Shown one piece after another: positions 24,660-32,805 of a stretch of DNA of 34,470 bases. The notes beneath the pieces are model-generated. The model was not told the DNA's origin. It searched no databases and saw nothing but the letters and a program-made list of their open reading frames with translations. A program made the translations under genes and the position numbers. Position 1 is the stretch's first letter. Each line of letters opens with the position of its first letter. The stretch is from a bacterium (GTDB taxonomy: Bacteria > Patescibacteriota > Saccharimonadia > Saccharimonadales > UBA4665): NCBI GenBank assembly GCA_021846095.1, contig JAJZCO010000002.1, positions 1 through 34,470 on the forward strand. Reading direction: 5' to 3'.

Positions 24660-26321
24660 TTATTTTACCTTCATTGATCGGACCAGCGCGTTCATAACTT
24701 TTACGAACCCAGTAATATTTCCATGGTAAGCTACATACCTATCTCTCCAGAGTGGGTCGTATTTAGCCTTGAACCGATATAAGCCAGAGAATGAATAAAA
24801 TCTATTTCCATTTGAATATGCAAAATTTAGTATATTATTTATTACGCTCTGATCATCATCATTTTTAAGACCAACTAAAGGACATAACCCTAGATTTAAG
24901 CTAGTGTAATTATTTGTCTTTAAATGGTCTATTAACTTAATCAATAAATAATCGTTAATATTGCTAATGTTGTCCTTACTATTCCTTAATAAATCGTAGG
25001 TAGCTTCATTTTTATCGAATTCAGCAGGAACAATATTCGAAAACGCTTGGATGGTATTAGCAGCATCTCGTATCACAAAAATTTGACACATATTTAAATA
25101 GTCTGTATCAAAGTATCCCATAGCGAATCCTCGTTCGCTACGGCCTGGTAGTTTTAGCCAATCGTCAGATATTTCTTTTAGTCTTTTAATAATAGCTGGA
25201 TGATGAGGTGGAATGAGAATTTCACTAATAAATCCTTGTTTTTCGAATTTAGTAATTATATTTCGAAAATATTTGTTTGATTTTACATTTAATACAAAAT
25301 TATCGATATCAACTACGGCTTCTTGACCTATTTTTTGTAATTTAAAATCTAAATTTTGATAAATCTTTTTATGATCATTTTTAATGTGAATGAAGGCTAC
25401 CGACCAATCATTAATAAAACAGATATTTTCAAAATCATGAATTAATTTATTAAATGTAGTACTTTTACCAATTGGATCTCCTAAACAAAGAGCTATTCCG
25501 CTAGTAACTTTATAGGCTAGAATGGAATTTTTAGCATCATTAATAAAATAGTGCTTGTCATTAGGCCATAATTTAAAATAATCTTCGCTATGGCAAGGGT
25601 AATTTTCCATCAAACTCATTAATTCCTGTTTCCGATGATTTTGATCAGATAATCTAGATTTCAAAGGTTGAAATAAGGCTAAAATTACGTAAACGATTGC
25701 TCCAATGCTTATTGTAGTAAGTGAATCCAAAAAGATCTTAGCCCGATTGGAATATGCTATCAAGGGATGGGTAGTTGTTAAATTAAATTGATCCAAAGTG
25801 TAGTGAAGTGATGTGAAAAATGATAATTCTTGATGAAAATCAGAGTTATCCATCAATAAGAAACCGGTTGTACCATAAATAATGGCAATAATAAGAACAG
25901 TTGATGCGATCACAATGCTAACTTTAAATCCCGATATATCACTCTTAACTTTATAGTATTGACGCCATGTTAAAAGCAAAATTATTATCAAAAGAGGTAT
26001 AAAAAAAGATTTTATTAATAACATAGGCAAAAGATTATGATTTATTGGTTTAGAGAAAATAATTCGAATCGATGAAGTCAGATAGATAACATACAATATA
26101 ATACTAGCGATTAAAGCAGTTTTTTTAACTCTCATTAATTGAATGCTCAAATAAACTAAACTAATTCCGATTAATACTGGTAAGGTTAGATAAAGTTTTG
26201 AAAAACTAAGTCCAGTATGAATATGAAAGTTAATCCTCAATGAATCACCCAAGAGTATTAATCCATTTAATGCCACCAATGAAGCAAGAAATTTAATTTT
26301 AAAATTATCAGATAATGTCAT
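24660..26321 (-). CDS. mprF: MprF-like phosphatidylglycerol lysyltransferase (short form)
   Basis: Membrane enzyme that transfers an amino acid, usually lysine, from aminoacyl-tRNA to phosphatidylglycerol, lowering surface negative charge and helping resist cationic peptides. Residues 1-225 contain about six membrane helices. Residues from about 235 form the DUF2156 catalytic domain, with CLGDPIGKS, KLPGRSERGFAMGYFD and a late LNLGLCPLVGL. At 553 residues it is well below full-length MprF (about 840), so most of the flippase half is absent. A Lys or Ala donor cannot be told from sequence. It is inserted on the minus strand between rplA and dcd, breaking the ribosomal cluster. Confidence 0.87.
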   Translation of the reverse strand: MTLSDNFKIKFLASLVALNGLILLGDSLRINFHIHTGLSFSKLYLTLPVLIGISLVYLSIQLMRVKKTALIASIILYVIYLTSSIRIIFSKPINHNLLPMLLIKSFFIPLLIIILLLTWRQYYKVKSDISGFKVSIVIASTVLIIAIIYGTTGFLLMDNSDFHQELSFFTSLHYTLDQFNLTTTHPLIAYSNRAKIFLDSLTTISIGAIVYVILALFQPLKSRLSDQNHRKQELMSLMENYPCHSEDYFKLWPNDKHYFINDAKNSILAYKVTSGIALCLGDPIGKSTTFNKLIHDFENICFINDWSVAFIHIKNDHKKIYQNLDFKLQKIGQEAVVDIDNFVLNVKSNKYFRNIITKFEKQGFISEILIPPHHPAIIKRLKEISDDWLKLPGRSERGFAMGYFDTDYLNMCQIFVIRDAANTIQAFSNIVPAEFDKNEATYDLLRNSKDNISNINDYLLIKLIDHLKTNNYTSLNLGLCPLVGLKNDDDQSVINNILNFAYSNGNRFYSFSGLYRFKAKYDPLWRDRYVAYHGNITGFVKVMNALVRSMKVK

Positions 26322-26415
26322 TTGTATTTAAAGTTATGGTTAACATTATATACTAACCTAAAAAATACTACAGTTCATAAAGCATAATAATTTTGCTTTT
26401 CAGGCATTTAAATTA

Positions 26416-26445
26416 TTTACTTGCAAAAAATACCCGAGCTATATT
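26416..26445 (+). promoter_or_regulatory. Possible promoter of dcd-tmk/thyX operon
   Basis: TTTACT (26416-26421), 18 bp, TATATT (26440-26445). The start near 26452 gives a short leader that still includes AGGGA about 10 nt before the dcd ATG. Confidence 0.4.
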
Positions 26446-26468
26446 AGACTTTATAAAAGGGAATAAGT

Positions 26469-27182
26469 ATGGGAGTTTACTCGAATTTACAAATAAATGA
26501 GGCTATTACAAGTGGGCATATAATTTGTCGGCCATACATAAACAAGCATGTTTCACATGCTAGTTTAGATGTTACTTTAGGTTATTATTACTATAGAATC
26601 GAAAAATTAAATGAAAGAACTATCTATAATCCGTTCGACAAAGAAGATGTAGAACGATATTTTGATGGACCATATAAGGCATTACCTCATTTAGAATGGT
26701 CCAACTTAAATGGATTTAAACCCTCAACCAATATTCCATTGGATCACCCAGTGATTAGTCTCAAGCCAAAAGAGCGAATCTTGGCTCATACTCATGAATT
26801 TTTTGGTATATTACCACCAGGAGCTTGTGAAGTTAAATCTCGGTCTAGTTGGGGTAGAAATGGAATTGCCGTTTGTTTTGATGCTGGTTGGGTAGATCCT
26901 GGGTATATCAACAGAATGACTTTAGAAATATATAACCTAAACGAATCAGAAACTGTGCTTTTACCTGTAGGTGAAAGAATAGCACAAATTGTTTTTCATG
27001 AGACTGGCGAAGTTAATGGTAGTTATGGATTAGGTCGTGACAATGGATTTAGTGGTAAATATCAACAAGGCGATAATTTAGATTTATTAATAAAAACTTG
27101 GTCTCCAGATAAAATGCTTCCTATGGCCTATAAAGACAGTCGAGCCTTACCGATACCTATCGATGGGTTATCCTATGACTGA
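26469..27182 (+). CDS. dcd: dCTP deaminase (Dcd/DUT superfamily)
   Basis: Converts dCTP to dUTP, or directly to dUMP in bifunctional forms, as a trimer. HASLDVTLG, the KSRSSWGRNGI motif and FDAGWVDPGYINRMTLEIYN, with the catalytic Glu of the TLE triplet, are all in place. The 237 residues exceed the ~190 of the E. coli enzyme, with an insert around 50-90 and a longer tail. AGGGA precedes the ATG. Its TGA overlaps the start of the Tmk-ThyX gene, so the enzyme making dUTP or dUMP is coupled to the enzyme using dUMP. Whether it also hydrolyses dUTP is not decidable by eye; no separate dUTPase is in the window. Confidence 0.9.
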   Translation: MGVYSNLQINEAITSGHIICRPYINKHVSHASLDVTLGYYYYRIEKLNERTIYNPFDKEDVERYFDGPYKALPHLEWSNLNGFKPSTNIPLDHPVISLKPKERILAHTHEFFGILPPGACEVKSRSSWGRNGIAVCFDAGWVDPGYINRMTLEIYNLNESETVLLPVGERIAQIVFHETGEVNGSYGLGRDNGFSGKYQQGDNLDLLIKTWSPDKMLPMAYKDSRALPIPIDGLSYD

Positions 27183-29496
27183 TCATATTAATTCAAGAGG
27201 GAAATACATCGTTTTAGAAGGTCCTGAAGGAGTAGGTAAAACTACTCAAATACAAGTATTACATCAGCGATTATTGACAGAAGGTATTGCTGTAAAAACT
27301 TTTCGTGAACCTGATAGTCAAAGCGATTTAACTGCTCGAAGTATCAGACGGATGACTCAAGATCCTAACTACGAAATGAATACTAAAACTGAAGTTCTAC
27401 TTTATAACGCTGCTCGGGCACAATCGCTAGAAGTTATCAAAAAGAATATAGATCAAGGTATTAATTGTTTAGTTGATAGAAATTTTTTAACTACTCTAGC
27501 AATTCAATATTATGGACGTTCTGATATAACCGATTACGAATCAATCAATCAGATAATAAATTTTGCTATTAAAGGGATCGAGCCCGATTTATGTATTGTC
27601 CTAGATGCACCGGTCAATATACTTAAAGATCATCTTAAGAATCGTCATAACGGGGAGAGATTTGATAATTTAGATGAATCATTCTTAGAAAGAGTTCGAG
27701 CTGGTTATTTGTGGGAGGCTAATAAGCGCAATTTGCCAATTATTTTTGCGATCGGAGATATAGATAATATATCTCAACAAATTTGGCAAATGGTTGAACC
27801 AATACTGAATAACGCTAACAATCAAAAAACTAACAATAAATTTAGTTCATTAGCAATATCCGATACTTCTATCAAGTCAACTTTAAGTGAAGAAATAATA
27901 GAAAAAACACCGACATATATTAATAAAACAAAGACCGGACATAAAATTGTAACTGAAGACGGACTGACTTATTTAAAAAACTTAGTGACAAATACCACCG
28001 AAAACGTATACGCGTTTAAAGATAATGTTAGTTCGACTACAGTAGCAGCTTCTATGGCCCGATTAAGCCGCCGAGGCGATGATTTGAGAATGATTTTATT
28101 AGATGAATTCAGTGATGCTAACAATAAAGATGAGCTACTCCTAAAGAGAGTAATCAGCGCCTATGGAGATGATTCAGTTCAACAATTAGCTAATCTTCAT
28201 TTTGTAGTCGAAAATTCATCTAATTTGTTAAGTAAGAAATTAGAATGGGGGCGATTAGGAGCATACTTAGAACAATCTACTAGATATATATACTTTGATA
28301 AAAAAAACGCTAATGGAAAATACAAATATTTTGTTCCAAAAAACTTCAAGGCACCCATTAAAAAACAATACGTTGCAATAATGGACGAAATGTTTGAAAA
28401 TTATAGTTATGTTGTCGCAAAATTAGAAGAATATTTGATTCAAACCAGTAATGAACCAGAATCTAAAAGAGATAGAGCTTGGCAAAATGCCTTAAAGGCT
28501 CAAGCTTGCGACAGTGCTAGATCAATGTTACCAGTATCAACTCAATCGACTGTTGGAATATTTATGTCATCTCAAGCCGTCGAAAGTTTAATTATTCATC
28601 TATTAAGTGATCCTTTAGCCGAAGCAAAATATGTTGGCCAACAAATATTGACCGAAGCTAGAAAAGTTATGCCAGTCTTTTTAGAAAGAGTCGATTTACC
28701 CGATCGAGGTGGTGCAATAACAGCCTATCGAGCTACTACCGCTCAAAATATTAAGCAACTCACTAATCAGTTAATTGGTAATAAGTTTCAAGATACAGAT
28801 TTTCAGGATGTTAATTTGGTTGATTATTATCCCAAAAATGAATTAGATATTATCCCGGATATATTATATGAAAATTCTTCTTTGAGCTTAAAGGAATTGA
28901 AACAAATTACATCTACCTGGGATTATGACAAAAAAATCAATGTAATGAAAACTTATTTTGGCGATCGATTAAACAGGCGACAAAAACCAGGTCGAGCTTT
29001 AGAAAAAATAATCTATAATTGGGATCTCATGTGTGATTACGGTATATTTAGAGATTTACAAAGACATAGGATTGTTAATGATTTAGAATGGCAATCACTG
29101 TCACCACGATATGGCTTCGACACTCCAGATTTAATTGATCGAGCTAATTTAACTGATAAATATGAACGAAATTTTGCTATTAGTTTAAAATTACACAGTC
29201 TATTAATTAAAAACGGCTACGAATTAGAATCTCAATATTCAACACTACTGGGCCATAAAATGAGATTTAAAGTGACATATAATGCTCGGGAAGCCTTTCA
29301 TTTACATGAACTAAGAACTAATCCTCAAGGACATTCTAATTACAGAAAATTAGTTTTATCAATGCATGATAAAGTTAATTCTGTCCATCCAATCATTGCT
29401 AGTGGTATGAAATTTATTAATAAAAACGAAGATCCAGCCTTGAGTCGATTAGCTGCTGAGAGATATGCCCAATTTAAATTAGCCAATTTATCCTAA
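27175..29496 (+). CDS. Thymidylate kinase fused to two ThyX-like domains
   Basis: One polypeptide for two consecutive steps of dTDP synthesis. Residues about 8-215 are thymidylate kinase: P-loop GPEGVGKT (16-23), FREPD, the VDRNFLTT (DR) motif and the LID NGERFDNLDESFLERV. Two regions resembling FAD-dependent thymidylate synthase (ThyX) follow. ThyX-1 (about 265-515) keeps EQSTRY (366-371), but its signature begins WGR where RHR is expected. ThyX-2 (about 560-770) keeps RHR (630-632), NAR (703-705) and the Arg of HELR (714). I use the ATG at 27175, inside an ATGACTGA overlap with dcd; the in-frame ATG at 27163 is possible. ThyX-2 looks catalytic and ThyX-1 degenerate. No thyA is in the window. 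Confidence 0.88.
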   Translation: MTDHINSRGKYIVLEGPEGVGKTTQIQVLHQRLLTEGIAVKTFREPDSQSDLTARSIRRMTQDPNYEMNTKTEVLLYNAARAQSLEVIKKNIDQGINCLVDRNFLTTLAIQYYGRSDITDYESINQIINFAIKGIEPDLCIVLDAPVNILKDHLKNRHNGERFDNLDESFLERVRAGYLWEANKRNLPIIFAIGDIDNISQQIWQMVEPILNNANNQKTNNKFSSLAISDTSIKSTLSEEIIEKTPTYINKTKTGHKIVTEDGLTYLKNLVTNTTENVYAFKDNVSSTTVAASMARLSRRGDDLRMILLDEFSDANNKDELLLKRVISAYGDDSVQQLANLHFVVENSSNLLSKKLEWGRLGAYLEQSTRYIYFDKKNANGKYKYFVPKNFKAPIKKQYVAIMDEMFENYSYVVAKLEEYLIQTSNEPESKRDRAWQNALKAQACDSARSMLPVSTQSTVGIFMSSQAVESLIIHLLSDPLAEAKYVGQQILTEARKVMPVFLERVDLPDRGGAITAYRATTAQNIKQLTNQLIGNKFQDTDFQDVNLVDYYPKNELDIIPDILYENSSLSLKELKQITSTWDYDKKINVMKTYFGDRLNRRQKPGRALEKIIYNWDLMCDYGIFRDLQRHRIVNDLEWQSLSPRYGFDTPDLIDRANLTDKYERNFAISLKLHSLLIKNGYELESQYSTLLGHKMRFKVTYNAREAFHLHELRTNPQGHSNYRKLVLSMHDKVNSVHPIIASGMKFINKNEDPALSRLAAERYAQFKLANLS

Positions 29497-29515
29497 AAAT
29501 ACTATCTATAGTCAT

Positions 29516-29544
29516 TTGACATATAATAATAAAACGGATAAAAT
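29516..29544 (+). promoter_or_regulatory. rplJ-rplL promoter
   Basis: Perfect -35 TTGACA (29516-29521), 17 bp, -10 TAAAAT (29539-29544). It is the best promoter in the window. The start near 29551 falls at the edge of the L10 leader. Confidence 0.8.
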
Positions 29545-29550
29545 AAATGA

Positions 29551-29668
29551 TAAGTTGCCAAAGACAGCGACGGTTTTGTAACTTAATAATGTCGCCAAGG
29601 TAAAACTCTTATTATCTATTCTATAGATTAAGCGGCAACCTAATAATAGGTTTTAGGTCGATCCTATT
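29551..29668 (+). promoter_or_regulatory. Ribosomal protein L10 leader RNA
   Basis: The closing stem GTTGCC (29554-29559) pairs with GGCAAC (29634-29639). Right after its 5' side comes AAAGACAGC, the conserved L10 leader element, and an inner helix GCGAC/GTCGC (29567-29571 with 29591-29595), then CCAAGG. Another hairpin, ATCTAT-TCT-ATAGAT (29614-29628), lies within. AATAGG/CCTATT (29645-29668) follows before the rplJ Shine-Dalgarno site. This RNA binds the L10-L7/L12 complex, which represses its own operon. Confidence 0.85.
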
Positions 29669-29694
29669 TTAAAAATACTAAACGGAAGATCATT

Positions 29695-30231
29695 ATGGCT
29701 TTAACTAAAGAAAAAAAAATCGCAATAGTTCAAGAAGTTACTGATTTAATTAGTCAGTCTAAAATGAGTGTTGTAGTTAATTATCAAGGAACATCCGTTA
29801 AACAATTACAAAATATTAGACAGCGTTGTAAGGCTGACGGTACTTCAATCAAAATAATTAAAAATCGACTGTTTATTCAATCACTTAAAAGCTTAAAGAC
29901 TTTTGAGAATAGTGATACATCGAATCTTAATAAAATGTTGCTATACGTATTTAATGATTCCGATGAGATTTTACCAGCTAAAGTTATCGCCGAGGCTGCT
30001 AAACAAATCGAAACATTAAAATTTGTTGGAGCATATTTACCAAATGGACAATTTATTGACGCTAATGAAGTTAGTACAATTGCAGTGTTACCGTCTAAAG
30101 AACAACTACGAGGAATACTGGTTGGAACAATATCGGCTCCGCTCACTAAATTTGTCAATGTTTTAAATGGTAGTTTACTTGGAGTTATAAACGTTTTGAA
30201 TGCTAGAGCAAGTAAGTTAGAAATTAAATAA
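29695..30231 (+). CDS. rplJ: Large-subunit ribosomal protein uL10
   Basis: Base of the L7/L12 stalk, anchoring L12 dimers to the 50S subunit. The 178 residues have the L10 order: MALTKEKKIAIVQEVTDLI, then the SVVVNYQGTSVKQLQNIRQ RNA-binding fold, KIIKNRLF, and the C-terminal helix that holds L12 (LTKFVNVLNGSLLGVINVL). GGAAG stands about 10 nt before the ATG. It is preceded by a recognisable L10 leader, and rplL follows 16 nt after its stop. Confidence 0.97.
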   Translation: MALTKEKKIAIVQEVTDLISQSKMSVVVNYQGTSVKQLQNIRQRCKADGTSIKIIKNRLFIQSLKSLKTFENSDTSNLNKMLLYVFNDSDEILPAKVIAEAAKQIETLKFVGAYLPNGQFIDANEVSTIAVLPSKEQLRGILVGTISAPLTKFVNVLNGSLLGVINVLNARASKLEIK

Positions 30232-30247
30232 TTTTAAAGGAGTAATT

Positions 30248-30652
30248 ATGTCAGAAAAAAATAATATCGAAATACCTAAAGAATTCGCAAATATCGTCAA
30301 AGAATTAGATAAAATGTCCGCATTAGAAATTAGTAAATTTGTTCATTTCTTAGAAGAATATTGGGATGTTACTGCTGCTGCACCAGTAATGGCCGTTGCA
30401 GGTCCAGTATCTGGAGAAGCTGCTGAAGAAAAAGCTGAAAAAAGTGAATATGATGTCGTATTAAAAGACGCAGGTAGTCAAAAAGTTGCAGCCATAAAAG
30501 CTGTTAAAGAAATTACTGGATTAGGTCTAGGAGAAGCTAAAGCATTAGTAGATGGTGCACCTAAAACTATTCTTGAAAAGGCTAAAAAAGAAGACGCAGA
30601 AAAAGCAAAGAAATTATTGGATGACGCTGGTGCTACATCAGAATTAGTCTAA
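30248..30652 (+). CDS. rplL: Large-subunit ribosomal protein bL12 (L7/L12)
   Basis: Mobile stalk protein that recruits translation factors. At 134 residues it is slightly longer than usual. The N-terminal dimerisation helix region (ALEISKFVHFLEEYWDV) leads to an Ala/Gly/Pro-rich hinge (APVMAVAGPVSGEAAEE). The C-terminal factor-binding domain is fully canonical, with AIKAVKEITGLGLGEAKALVD and GAPKTILEKAKKEDAEKAK. AAAGGAG 6 nt before the ATG is a strong ribosome-binding site. No terminator is visible after it. Confidence 0.98.
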   Translation: MSEKNNIEIPKEFANIVKELDKMSALEISKFVHFLEEYWDVTAAAPVMAVAGPVSGEAAEEKAEKSEYDVVLKDAGSQKVAAIKAVKEITGLGLGEAKALVDGAPKTILEKAKKEDAEKAKKLLDDAGATSELV

Positions 30653-30686
30653 CATTAATAATTATCCACAGTTTTAGCACTAGTTT

Positions 30687-30715
30687 TTGACTTAATACCG
30701 AATTAATGGTAGTTT
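30687..30715 (+). promoter_or_regulatory. Promoter of the unknown gene after rplL
   Basis: -35 TTGACT (30687-30692), 17 bp, -10 TAGTTT (30710-30715). The leader would be about 37 nt and contains GAGAG before the ATG. Confidence 0.45.
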
Positions 30716-30758
30716 ATCTTAAAGAGGAGTCAATAATAGAAACCAAAAAGAGAGATTT

Positions 30759-31271
30759 ATGTCAGATATACCAGACAAACAACTAAAAAGAATTTTAAAC
30801 CTAATATCAGAAGCAGAAACAAACCTTGCCGCTGCTCACGAGCTTATTTTTAGTATCGTCGGAACTAATCCTCTAGATGTCAAATCGGCATCCACCGAAG
30901 ACAGTACGGGCAAAATTATTGAAGGCGTGTTCGATGGACAGAATATGGTTGGATCTGATGGAAAAACATATCCAGTACCGGCTAACTACGCTTCTAAATC
31001 TAAGTTGGTTCAAGGTGATATTTTAAAACTAACTATCGCAGAAGACGGAGCTTTTCTATATAAACAAATTGGACCTATCGCTCGAAAACAAATTGTTGGA
31101 ACGTTGAAATTAGAAAATGGTCATTATTTCGTATCTGTCAATGGAAAAGACTTAAGAGTTTTGTTAGCTAGTGTGACATATTTTAAGGCTAAACCTGGTG
31201 ATCAAGTTAGTATTAATGTACCTGAAGATGATTCTAACTGCGAATGGGCTGCTCTCGAGGCCGCTTTATAA
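30759..31271 (+). CDS. Conserved-looking unknown protein beside rplL, two beta-barrel-like units
   Basis: A 170-residue soluble protein I cannot name, though similar proteins are familiar as hypotheticals in CPR genomes. Residues 1-35 form a helical head (KQLKRILNLISEAETNLAAAHEL). Two related beta-rich units follow: one around 55-105 (GVFDGQNMVGSDGKTYPVP to GDILKLTIAEDGAFLYKQIG) and one around 115-160 (VGTLKLENGHYFVSVNGKD to KPGDQVSINVP). Both end in a GD-h-h-x-h strand typical of small RNA-binding or SH3/OB-like barrels; the fold is my inference. No Cys cluster, signal peptide or membrane helix is seen. GAGAG and a promoter at 30687 precede it. Its position between rplL and dnaX suggests an information-processing role. 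Confidence 0.7.
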   Translation: MSDIPDKQLKRILNLISEAETNLAAAHELIFSIVGTNPLDVKSASTEDSTGKIIEGVFDGQNMVGSDGKTYPVPANYASKSKLVQGDILKLTIAEDGAFLYKQIGPIARKQIVGTLKLENGHYFVSVNGKDLRVLLASVTYFKAKPGDQVSINVPEDDSNCEWAALEAAL

Positions 31272-31343
31272 ACATTCTATTCAGATATTTTATTTTAGAT
31301 TAAATTAGTTTTAGTTCGTTAGTTATACTAAAATATATATAAA

Positions 31344-32783
31344 ATGAGGAAAGCATTATACCGCAAGTATCGTTCTATTTCGTTAGATGATATTGTCGGA
31401 CAAGAACCAATAGTAACTGCTTTAAGAAACGCTCTTAAAACAGATCGGATTTCTCATGCTTATTTATTCACTGGGCCCAGAGGCGTTGGTAAAACTTCAA
31501 TCGCTCGTATTTTAGCCCATGAAATTAATCAAATACCCTATACGAACGAAGACCATAACGTTGATATCATTGAAATTGATGGCGCTAGTAATCGCGGGGT
31601 AGATGAGATTAGGGATTTAAGAGAAAAAGTAAGTATAGCTCCTTCGATATCTAAATACAAAATATATATTATCGATGAAGTACATATGTTGACTACCTAT
31701 GCATTCAACGCTTTACTAAAAACTTTGGAAGAACCACCGTCACATGTAATTTTTATTCTTGCTACAACTAATTTAGAAAAGCTGCCGCTGACTATTATTA
31801 GCAGAACTCAACGATACAATTTTCAATCACTTCCTTATGATAAAGTCGAACAACATCTCAGAAAAATTACCCAGCAAGAAAAAATAGATATTACCGATGA
31901 TGCTCTTACTATGATAGCTAAATACGGTGGAGGTAGCCTCAGGGATAGTATTTCAGCCTTAGATCAAGTATCTAATCAGGGTGATAAAATTAACGCCCAG
32001 ATAGTGGCAAAGACAATTGGATGGCCTCCTTTAGATATAATAAGAGAACTATTAGACAAAATATTAAACCAAACTATTAGTATTTCTGAAATTTTTAACA
32101 ATTTGGATGATTTATATAATCAAGGTTATCAATCAAGTGCTATTGCTAATCAAATGATTGATCTACTCAAAGAAAGATTAATTGATAACAAAACTAATAA
32201 ATTGTCATCTAAACAAATGTTAAAATTACTGAAAAATTTAATCCAAGTTGAGGCTGTTTATAACCCAGAGAGATACTTAGAGATTATTTTAATCGATTTA
32301 GTCCAAGATCAAATTATTTTAACTAATCCAGGAGTGCAACAATCGGACATTGCTGAAAAGATACCTGCTAATAATTTTAAAGAAGTAAAAACAAACTCAA
32401 CAGATACAGTTGTAAATATTATCAAAAACAATGACATTAATGAAATTTGGACCGAACTATTAAATCAATTAAGAATTTCTCACAATACACTTTACGGCAT
32501 TATTAGAATGTCTCAACCAACTCTTAAATCTGATAATAGTATCGAATTGATATTTAAGTTTTCGTTTCATCAAAAAAGATTAAAAGAAGCTAAAAATAAT
32601 AAGATAATAACAGATATTTTATACGCAATTACTGGTCAGATATATAACGTAATTTACATAATAGATAACGATCAATCTAGTAAAACTCGTACCATGAAAA
32701 AGGATGATATAATAGAGAATTCTAAGGATGATAATATTTCCACTATTACTGAGATTTTTAAGGGTGCTAAAATAATAGATTAA
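31344..32783 (+). CDS. dnaX: DNA polymerase III gamma/tau subunit, without zinc module
   Basis: The ATPase motor of the clamp loader. The 479 residues start with ALYRKYRSISLDDIVGQEPI and have Walker A GPRGVGKTS (about 45-53), Walker B YIIDEVHML, the TLEEPPSHVIFILATT block and the SRTQRYNF arginine-finger segment. Between LAHEIN and DIIEIDGASNRG the usual insert with four zinc-binding Cys is replaced by about ten residues with no Cys. The C-terminal part (about 370-479) is divergent and tau-like. A TATACT (31324-31329) ends 14 nt before the ATG and no Shine-Dalgarno site is seen. dnaB follows after 22 nt, forming a replication pair. Confidence 0.95.
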   Translation: MRKALYRKYRSISLDDIVGQEPIVTALRNALKTDRISHAYLFTGPRGVGKTSIARILAHEINQIPYTNEDHNVDIIEIDGASNRGVDEIRDLREKVSIAPSISKYKIYIIDEVHMLTTYAFNALLKTLEEPPSHVIFILATTNLEKLPLTIISRTQRYNFQSLPYDKVEQHLRKITQQEKIDITDDALTMIAKYGGGSLRDSISALDQVSNQGDKINAQIVAKTIGWPPLDIIRELLDKILNQTISISEIFNNLDDLYNQGYQSSAIANQMIDLLKERLIDNKTNKLSSKQMLKLLKNLIQVEAVYNPERYLEIILIDLVQDQIILTNPGVQQSDIAEKIPANNFKEVKTNSTDTVVNIIKNNDINEIWTELLNQLRISHNTLYGIIRMSQPTLKSDNSIELIFKFSFHQKRLKEAKNNKIITDILYAITGQIYNVIYIIDNDQSSKTRTMKKDDIIENSKDDNISTITEIFKGAKIID

Positions 32784-32805
32784 TTAAGCTTAAGATCGGA
32801 TTAAA

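Noticed and set aside
26379-26399. AAAGCA/TGCTTT hairpin between mprF and dcd, considered as a terminator
   Set aside because: Both flanking genes read away from it, the stem is short and AT-rich and the T-run is interrupted.
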